Origin: Flavobacterium psychrophilum
GTDB lineage: Bacteria; Bacteroidota; Bacteroidia; Flavobacteriales; Flavobacteriaceae
Assembly (NCBI GenBank): GCA_945897545.1
Contig: CAMDGJ010000198.1
Span: 1 to 5,409, forward strand
Reading direction: 5' to 3'
Length of the DNA stretch: 5,409 nt
The notes under the pieces were generated by a model, which was given only the letters and a program-made list of their open reading frames with translations, was not told the origin of the DNA and did no database searches. A program made the position numbers and the translations under genes. Numbering within the stretch: the stretch's first letter is position 1; the number at the start of each line of letters is the position of its first letter. Shown here one piece after another: positions 1-4,649 of the stretch.

Positions 1-1008
1 CCCATTACGTGGTGTTGCGTTTAATGTTGCGTTTTTTAAATTACGCCAAGAAAATCCTGGCCAAATAACAGGCTTATAGTCTTTATTATTAGTGTTACAC
101 GCTGCTAAATCCGGCACTATATTATTGGTTTTGAAACTATCCGCACCACTATTATTAGAATACCCTCCTACTGACCATGGACTAATCATATCTAAGGAGT
201 TATAGACAGCTGCCCATCCTGCACCCGTTTCTGAAGTTCCAGATAGTGTACGCCATCCATCAGGTACTCCACCCATAACATAAGCACGGTATTTAGGAGC
301 TGCATTGGTCTTGAAATAATCAATTATGGCTTGAGATGTCGCCGTTGTTAGACCACGATCTTTAAAACCAATACCCCAAATAGCTACTACTGGTTTTCCA
401 TTCTGTTTTACATATTCTGGCTTGTTTAAGATATCATACGTATCAACAAGATATTCCCAATCAGCTACAATTTTTGCATACATGGTAGCATCAGTTATAT
501 TCCCACCTATTGACACATCATACATAACTGCAAACTTACGGTTGTATTCTGCAGCCGATTTAATTACATTATCAAGTACTTTGTTTTTTGCACTAAATGA
601 ACCTGAAGTTTGAAGGTCTACAGCACTTAAAAAACGTTGCAGATAAATACCATACACGTTGTAGTTGCTCATCCACTCAAAATGTTTGCGTGTTGTACTT
701 AAACTATACGAAGAAAATAATTGTGCCGTTGAGCCATCAGCATTGGTCATATTGGTATTAAATTTATCTGTATATTCAGACATATCTGGCCACATATCTA
801 CAGTTAAATTTACGGCATCAGGAGCAGTGCCGCTTTTAAACCAATGATTCCATGGATTGTTTGTATTAGAACCATCTCCAGGAGCTAAAAACCATCCTTG
901 ATAGCCCATCATCACTTTATAATCAAGTTGATTTTGTGAAGAGACTGAATTTGAATAGCTTATTGTTAAAAACAATATAAAAAAGGATACAATTTTTTTT
1001 GAGTTCAT
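1..1008 (-). CDS. Secreted glycoside hydrolase family 71/99-like protein, C-terminus cut off
   Basis: This open frame starts with ATG at 1008-1006 and stays open for 336 codons to the window edge, so its stop and C-terminus are outside. Residues 1-24 form a Sec signal peptide: KK near the start, the hydrophobic run IVSFFILFLTI, and likely cleavage before QNQ. There is no lipobox cysteine, so export to the periplasm or beyond is expected. Family signatures seen in order are VMMGYQGWF (32-40), NPWNHWF (51-57), DMWPDMSEY (71-79), YGIYLQRF (119-126), AVMYDVS (160-166), KPVVAIWGIGF (205-215), GGVPDGWRT (246-254), ISPWSVGGY (275-283) and WPGFSW (316-321). These match the GH99/GH71-like TIM-barrel group of Bacteroidota. 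Known GH99 enzymes are endo-alpha-mannosidases or mannanases and GH71 enzymes are alpha-1,3-glucanases; the substrate here is unknown. The acidic catalytic motif expected near the C-terminus lies beyond the window, so activity cannot be judged. It is probably the regulatory target of the upstream regulator gene. Confidence 0.88.
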   Translation of the reverse strand, partial: MNSKKIVSFFILFLTISYSNSVSSQNQLDYKVMMGYQGWFLAPGDGSNTNNPWNHWFKSGTAPDAVNLTVDMWPDMSEYTDKFNTNMTNADGSTAQLFSSYSLSTTRKHFEWMSNYNVYGIYLQRFLSAVDLQTSGSFSAKNKVLDNVIKSAAEYNRKFAVMYDVSIGGNITDATMYAKIVADWEYLVDTYDILNKPEYVKQNGKPVVAIWGIGFKDRGLTTATSQAIIDYFKTNAAPKYRAYVMGGVPDGWRTLSGTSETGAGWAAVYNSLDMISPWSVGGYSNNSGADSFKTNNIVPDLAACNTNNKDYKPVIWPGFSWRNLKNATLNATPRNG

Positions 1009-1163
1009 AAATAAAATTTAGGGTTGATATGTTTTAAATTAAGGAAAAATACAATATAAATATCATCACTGCGCTAGGAGAATATGTGCAATAATAACAT
1101 CTAATACTTAATAATACATTAATAAAATATTAATGAAAGTCAATTATTTGAATAAATTAATTA

Positions 1164-1195
1164 TAGGAATTTAATTTACTAAATTTTTATTCCTA
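1164..1195. repeat. Interrupted inverted repeat (32 bases)
   Basis: TAGGAAT at 1164-1170 is the exact reverse complement of ATTCCTA at 1189-1195. Inside it, AATTT (1173-1177) can pair with AAATT (1181-1185) around an ACT loop. It can fold as a hairpin with an internal bulge. Neither strand has a T-run directly after it, so it is not a typical terminator. It could be an operator or an element in the 5' leader of the hydrolase mRNA. In such AT-rich DNA the inner arm may be chance. Confidence 0.4.
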
Positions 1196-1202
1196 AAGAT
1201 CT

Positions 1203-1247
1203 TGGAAGTTTATAAGTAAGATGGAAGTTTAAAAAAAGTCGTTAAGT
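1203..1247 (-). promoter_or_regulatory. Direct-repeat array, candidate binding site for the SARP-type regulator
   Basis: On the minus strand the 10-base word TAAACTTCCA occurs twice (1231-1222 and 1212-1203), start to start 19 bases. Its core ACTT recurs at 1247, 1239, 1228, 1217 and 1209 (5' positions on the minus strand), giving intervals of 8, 11, 11 and 8 bases. Streptomyces SARP regulators are known to bind short direct repeats spaced by whole helical turns (about 11 bases) upstream of target promoters. The array lies about 195-240 bases upstream of the GH71/99-like start and directly downstream of the SARP-type gene. Its role as operator is inference; low sequence complexity makes chance repeats possible. 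Confidence 0.35.
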
Positions 1248-1276
1248 TAAAAAATTCAATAGTATCAATAGCAGCT

Positions 1277-1284
1277 CAAAATTA
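1277..1284 (-). promoter_or_regulatory. Possible Bacteroidota -7 promoter box
   Basis: The minus strand reads TAATTTTG, which fits the Bacteroidota primary sigma -7 consensus TAnnTTTG. No TTG -33 element is seen at the usual distance of about 17-20 bases upstream; the nearest TTG (1319-1317) is 32 bases away. If used, transcription toward the GH71/99-like gene would begin near 1270 with a leader of about 260 bases that includes the ACTT array and the inverted repeat. A repressor or attenuation role would then fit the array better than an upstream activator site. Weak call. Confidence 0.2.
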
Positions 1285-1353
1285 AGCTATTACTTTATTT
1301 GGCCTGATTTAAAACACAACTGTATAGGATGATTGCTACTTATTATTTTGAAT

Positions 1354-3966
1354 CTAGTTTTTCTTTGAGGACGTATTCAATACTTCAACAAAAGAATGTT
1401 GATATTTCTGACCATAAAGAAGTTCATATTCTTTTACGAATTTCTTAAATGTACTTTCAGCATTACTATGCTTACCCATTAGATTTTGAGCTTTGCATTT
1501 GAAAAACATGGCTTCTTCGTTTATTGAGTCAAAATTAAATATAGAATCGACCAAGTTAATCATAAAATCTGGTTCTTCTTCAATATTGAAATTTTCTCCA
1601 AAATTAACCAAAGTATCAACTATTCTATCGGAAACATCAGATTTAAAACTATCCAACCATTCATAATTTAAATTAAGCAAAAAAGAGCCGTTTTTGGTTA
1701 TTTTTATTAAATGCTTAATATGCTTTTTATGGATTTCATTTTTTTTAGTTCCCACAATTTGCATTACTTCAAAATAATCATTTTTCAGTATTTTAGGGTC
1801 AAATTTAATTTTCCAGTAGCCCGTATCGTTTGTTAATTTACAATTACCAACCTCACTCAACAGCCCTTTTAATTTAGCTATATTAACAGATTTATTATTT
1901 TGAGCACTTTTAGTATCTTTATCATACCATAAGATTTCAACTAATTTTTCAGAAGAAATTCCTTTATTGTTTTTAAAGGTATATAACCAAATTAATAAAA
2001 ATAGTTCTTTTAAAAGTGGTGAAAACTTACTCGTAATATCATCTTGTTTATCATCCATAATTTGGAAACCTCCAAAAAATATTATTTGATAATCCACGTC
2101 ACTGGAAATGGGTTCAAAATCAATTTCGTTTACTTTTGAATTATCATTGTTAGAATGGGCTAAATCTGCTTTATCCTTTTTAACTTTAATTCTAGCCTTG
2201 TGTTTTTTTGAGTAAAAATACCAAACAAGTCCTGATACAAAAATCAAAAGAAAGGCTACATAATAAAAGATGTATTTAACATTTTTTATATCAAATTGAG
2301 CTGGGATGTCTTTTTTGACTATGGGAGGATATTCAATAGAATATATTTTAAATTGTGTTTGGATTGAATCTGTTAAAAAAGAGGTATACGCCAAAAACTT
2401 TTTTTTCTTTGGAAAATAATATAAAGTTGCGAAAGACTTCACATCTAAAAAGGCATAGGGTATTTTGCTTCCTACTAATTCCGCTTTAGGATTATCTAGA
2501 TTGCCTTTCAATATTTGTAAATAACCTTTAGATTTTGTTTTATCCGAAATTAACGCAAAAAAATCTCTGTTTTTTTTATCAATCCAAATATTGTTCCCAA
2601 CAATCATATCTTCTAATACGTGTGGTATTTCAAATTTTTTTATGAATTTTTTTTTCTTAATAACATACCCTAATAAATCAAAATAGCTTTTTGGATTTAC
2701 TAATTGGCTACCCGAATCACTCCCATATCCACCCAACATATAGATAGTGTCGTTAAGCTCTCCTATTCCAGCCAAATATCTAGGATGAAATATGGAGACG
2801 ATTGTTTTTAAAACTTCAGAAAAACCTTGTTTTAAATTAATACGCCTAACTTCATTGTTATATGTATATTGGCCATAACCACCAAAAGTATATATAGAAT
2901 TATCAACCATACTATAAATACTGTTATGATGTTGGTATCTTTGTTTATGTTTTTCTCTAGTAAAAACAGCTTCATTTTCCCAAACTCCTGTTAGAATATT
3001 TAATTTGGAAACTAAATTTCTATCAAGTAAATAGCAATATATTTGTTTGTCTTGATAGTTATAAACAGCCCTGTGATCTGAAGTTAAATAAATAGGAGGA
3101 TTTTTATATTTAATTGTTATTGGTTCATTCTTTTCAATATTATATACCAATAACTCTTTATTTCTAAGTAAATAAAGAACGTCATTAACAGTATCAGCTG
3201 TTATTAATTGAGTCCCGTCCAACTTATTTTCAAAAACCTTTTCCCATTCTTGATGTCTATATAGTATCCAATTTGAATGGGTTACAATCGCTTTATTTTC
3301 ACTGAAATTATCATGAGCAAAACTTCCGTTAATTTCATTTAAAGGATAGTGAGACTTAAGTTTTTTATTAATATATAATTTGACGTCTCGAATACTCATA
3401 TCTGGCACATCGGTAGAGGCAAACTGCGTATAATTATTAGCCCCAAAAATAACTTTAAACGAGTCTGTATTTTTAAAACTTATATTCTTTTTAAGTACCG
3501 TAGCGTCTTGAATCGAAAACAACAACGTTTTTTGAATTAACGAAAACTTCAACCCTAACTTAATCCATTTATTCTTATTAAATTTAGTATTAATAATTGG
3601 AACCACAGCTTTAGTAGTACCAATTATAATATTTAAACTTCTAACCGTACTATTTGATTTAGCATTGTTGGAAATAATTAAATCAATATTTTGATTTTTA
3701 TCATTAATTACTCTTAAAACATAACCAAATAAACGTTTTTGCATCAAATCAATTTTAATATCGAAAGTGATATCAAATTCATCTTTAAAAGTCTCAAATC
3801 CGTTTGGTGTTAAATTAAGACCTGTTCTTTCGTCAAGAGAGTAATTCTGTCCATTGAATACTAAACCATAGTCTTGAGATAAAGCCGTATAAGAGTTAAG
3901 GCTAAATAGTAAAACTAATAAACCTAACCTATAATAACGATTTGAATATCTTAATATAATATACAT
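1354..3966 (-). CDS. Membrane-spanning SARP-type transcriptional regulator with LamG-like and Kelch propeller sensor
   Basis: This complete 870-residue protein appears to be a one-component membrane regulator. Residues 1-30 are a signal peptide (RYYR, then LGLLVLLFSLNSYTALS). Residues about 32-230 look LamG/concanavalin-like: GLVFNGQNYSLD, W134, then SIRDVKLYINKK and HYPLNEINGSFAHD. Residues about 240-545 look like a Kelch/galactose-oxidase type beta-propeller, with IYTFGGYG (358-365) and IYMLGGYG (408-415). One membrane helix spans about 564-585, followed by a basic linker (SKKHKARIKVKK). Residues 626-722 match the SARP winged helix: IIFFGGFQIMD, then ISSEKLVEILWYD, SVNIAKLKGLL and a GYWKIKF wing. 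Residues about 730-857 resemble the BTAD/TPR region (YEWLDSF; AESTFKKFVKEYELLYG). No kinase, receiver or AraC domain is visible. The ATG at 3966 is the first in frame after a TAA six codons upstream. Base composition is far more AT-rich than the flanking enzyme genes. Domains are confident; ligand and targets are unknown. Confidence 0.85.
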   Translation of the reverse strand: MYIILRYSNRYYRLGLLVLLFSLNSYTALSQDYGLVFNGQNYSLDERTGLNLTPNGFETFKDEFDITFDIKIDLMQKRLFGYVLRVINDKNQNIDLIISNNAKSNSTVRSLNIIIGTTKAVVPIINTKFNKNKWIKLGLKFSLIQKTLLFSIQDATVLKKNISFKNTDSFKVIFGANNYTQFASTDVPDMSIRDVKLYINKKLKSHYPLNEINGSFAHDNFSENKAIVTHSNWILYRHQEWEKVFENKLDGTQLITADTVNDVLYLLRNKELLVYNIEKNEPITIKYKNPPIYLTSDHRAVYNYQDKQIYCYLLDRNLVSKLNILTGVWENEAVFTREKHKQRYQHHNSIYSMVDNSIYTFGGYGQYTYNNEVRRINLKQGFSEVLKTIVSIFHPRYLAGIGELNDTIYMLGGYGSDSGSQLVNPKSYFDLLGYVIKKKKFIKKFEIPHVLEDMIVGNNIWIDKKNRDFFALISDKTKSKGYLQILKGNLDNPKAELVGSKIPYAFLDVKSFATLYYFPKKKKFLAYTSFLTDSIQTQFKIYSIEYPPIVKKDIPAQFDIKNVKYIFYYVAFLLIFVSGLVWYFYSKKHKARIKVKKDKADLAHSNNDNSKVNEIDFEPISSDVDYQIIFFGGFQIMDDKQDDITSKFSPLLKELFLLIWLYTFKNNKGISSEKLVEILWYDKDTKSAQNNKSVNIAKLKGLLSEVGNCKLTNDTGYWKIKFDPKILKNDYFEVMQIVGTKKNEIHKKHIKHLIKITKNGSFLLNLNYEWLDSFKSDVSDRIVDTLVNFGENFNIEEEPDFMINLVDSIFNFDSINEEAMFFKCKAQNLMGKHSNAESTFKKFVKEYELLYGQKYQHSFVEVLNTSSKKN

Positions 3967-4000
3967 AATGTTTTTCCCATGTTAATTTTTGGATTTCTGC

Positions 4001-4078
4001 AGAACTCCTTTTTTAAATAAAAAATCCAAGTAAACTAGTATAGTTTTTTTGTTTATCGGATAAAATTAGAATTAACTT
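4001..4078. repeat. Imperfect direct repeat, copy A (upstream of the regulator gene)
   Basis: By hand alignment this copy matches 4451-4530 at 65 of 78 positions with one 2-base gap. The core is a perfect palindrome AAACTA-GTA-TAGTTT (4032-4046) followed by a T-run to 4050; the right-hand flank CCTTTTTTAAA is also shared. It begins 35 bases upstream of the regulator start codon. Read on the minus strand at 4044-3997, it encodes KTILVYLDFLFKKGVLQ, similar to the frame in copy B. It may be a relic of a duplicated gene end or a duplicated operator; the sequence does not decide between these. Confidence 0.7.
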
Positions 4079-4098
4079 TTGCAAACCTTTTAAAAAAG

Positions 4099-4106
4099 CA
4101 AATCTA
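4099..4106 (-). promoter_or_regulatory. Possible -7 promoter box of the regulator gene
   Basis: The minus strand reads TAGATTTG, fitting TAnnTTTG. No clear TTG -33 box is seen 17-20 bases upstream, where the sequence is A-rich around 4112-4130. If real, transcription would start near 4092 and the mRNA leader of about 125 bases would contain the whole of repeat copy A, placing the palindrome just downstream of the start site. Weak call from a degenerate motif in AT-rich DNA. Confidence 0.27.
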
Positions 4107-4162
4107 ATATATTTTTTTGTTTTTCTTCGAAATTAATAATAGCTCTTTTACGAATCAATTAT

Positions 4163-4326
4163 TTATTGATACCCAACTCCAATAGTAGATATGCTAACTT
4201 TACATGGAACAGGAGCAAATTCAGCACCAATATTACCATTTTTTACAATTTGCCAGATTATTTTGCTCTCAGCTGAACGAATCCCATAATAATTAACACA
4301 AGGGCAAGTAAACCTATTTATTTCAT
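4163..4326 (-). pseudogene. Broken small gene for a secreted protein (remnant)
   Basis: An ATG at 4326-4324 is preceded by AGGGTGA at a ribosome-binding distance. Codon 3 is TAA, but the frame then reads IGLLALVLIIMGFVQLRAK before a second TAA at 4260-4258. With AAA in place of the first TAA this would be a typical Sec signal peptide, MKK plus a hydrophobic core ending in LRA. A neighbouring frame continues from about 4270 with SKIIWQIVKNGNIGAEF and then APVPCKVSISTIGVGYQ before TAA at 4165-4163. One nonsense change and one frame change would therefore restore a protein of roughly 55 residues. I do not recognise the family. It could be chance in a short stretch, but the signal-peptide pattern argues for a real relic. 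Confidence 0.35.
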
Positions 4327-4358
4327 TTTATGTCACCCTATAAGTCTTTCTTATTGGA

Positions 4359-4475
4359 CTATAGAAAACCCAACGAATCTAGTTTATACAATGCAAATGC
4401 ATATGCTCCTATCGAAATAGCCTTTTCTGCACCCACTTTTGAAACTATGCTGAACCCCTTTTTTAAACAAATTAT
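4359..4475 (-). pseudogene. Short coding-like fragment of unknown origin
   Basis: After a TGA at 4478-4476 the minus strand stays open for 38 codons to TAG at 4361-4359. It includes KKGFSIVSKVGAEKAIS followed by IGAYAFALYKLDSLGF, which has a balanced, helix-like composition unlike random AT-rich translation. There is no ATG start. It overlaps the end of repeat copy B. It may be the C-terminal end of a lost enzyme gene; an alpha-helical hydrolase would fit the composition but that is a guess. Chance is not excluded at this length. Confidence 0.25.
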
Positions 4476-4530
4476 TCAACTAAACTAAGATAGTTTTTTT
4501 CGGTTTCTCGGCTAAAATTGGAAATAACTT
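4451..4530. repeat. Imperfect direct repeat, copy B
   Basis: This copy lies 450 bases from copy A and aligns with it over nearly its whole length (65 of 78 positions, plus CG at 4501-4502 absent from A). Its palindrome AAACTA-AGA-TAGTTT (4482-4496) has both arms identical to copy A while the 3-base spacer differs. The minus strand of this copy includes the end of the coding-like fragment 4649-4472 (SNFSRETEKNYLSLVE then TAA); copy A has stops and a 2-base gap in the equivalent frame. It sits about 125 bases upstream of the broken signal-peptide gene at 4326. Confidence 0.7.
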
Positions 4531-4649
4531 CGATAGCAATTCCCTGTTGGCTCATAAGCTCTACCTTTGCTGAAACCTCTTTACTTGCGGGCATCAGGAA
4601 TTGATCGATTTTGCACCAGTTTAAGTGCTGCATTTGCTACTTCTTCTCT
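4472..4649 (-). pseudogene. Frameshifted gene-end remnant downstream of the six-hairpin gene
   Basis: The minus strand reads REEVANAALKLVQNRSIPDA in one frame from 4649 to about 4590, ending at TAA 4583-4581. In the next frame it continues as SKEVSAKVELMSQQGIAIEV and then ISNFSRETEKNYLSLVE to TAA at 4474-4472. Dropping one base from the CCC run (GGG at 4589-4591 on the plus strand) joins them into about 57 residues of normal-looking, Glu/Lys/Val-rich sequence. The second frame is the same frame as the upstream glycosidase gene, whose TAG at 4639-4637 it follows directly. It may be the decayed end of a separate gene or a lost C-terminal extension of the glycosidase. I do not recognise the family. 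A sequencing error in the C run is possible. Composition resembles the upstream gene, not the AT-rich regulator. Confidence 0.4.

Larger units (their letters stand above)
1009..1353. other. Intergenic region between regulator gene and GH71/99-like gene
   Basis: These 345 AT-rich bases separate the stop of the regulator gene from the start of the co-directional hydrolase gene. I find no coding fragment or tRNA here. The gap is long enough for an independent promoter, so the two genes need not be one operon. It holds an inverted repeat, an ACTT-motif array and a possible -7 box, each listed separately. No convincing intrinsic terminator follows the regulator stop: T-runs are present near 1232-1255 but no stable GC-containing stem precedes them. 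Confidence 0.6.
3967..4636. other. 670-base region without an intact gene, containing coding remnants and a duplicated segment
   Basis: No intact open frame with family resemblance is found here on either strand. On the minus strand, several short stretches have protein-like composition but are broken by stops and frame changes (4649-4472, 4475-4359, 4326-4163). Two diverged copies of an 80-base segment flank most of it. The part near 4531-4636 shares the higher GC of the upstream glycosidase gene, while 3967-4500 is AT-rich like the regulator gene. The region reads as a decayed junction between two differently composed segments that also carries the upstream control region of the regulator gene. 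Confidence 0.55.

Noticed and set aside
422..847. Plus-strand open frames at 422-613 and 665-847
   Set aside because: They lie opposite the GH71/99-like gene, whose frame is open throughout with strong family motifs. The plus-strand translations show no domain pattern.
1354..3966. Calling the 870-residue protein a galactose oxidase or a hybrid two-component sensor
   Set aside because: Kelch repeats invite the oxidase name, but I see no copper-site pattern, and the membrane helix plus winged helix indicate a regulator. No histidine kinase, receiver or AraC-type helix-turn-helix is present, so the hybrid two-component label does not fit.
4032..4050. Rho-independent terminator formed by the AAACTA/TAGTTT palindrome plus T-run (also at 4482-4500)
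   Set aside because: The 6-base stem is almost all A-T with a 3-base loop, and the T-run lies on the plus strand where no gene needs terminating. It is kept only as part of the repeat.
4001..4530. Attachment sites or target-site duplications of a mobile element
   Set aside because: The copies are only about 83% identical, 450 bases apart, with no integrase, transposase or terminal inverted repeats between them, so recent insertion is not supported.
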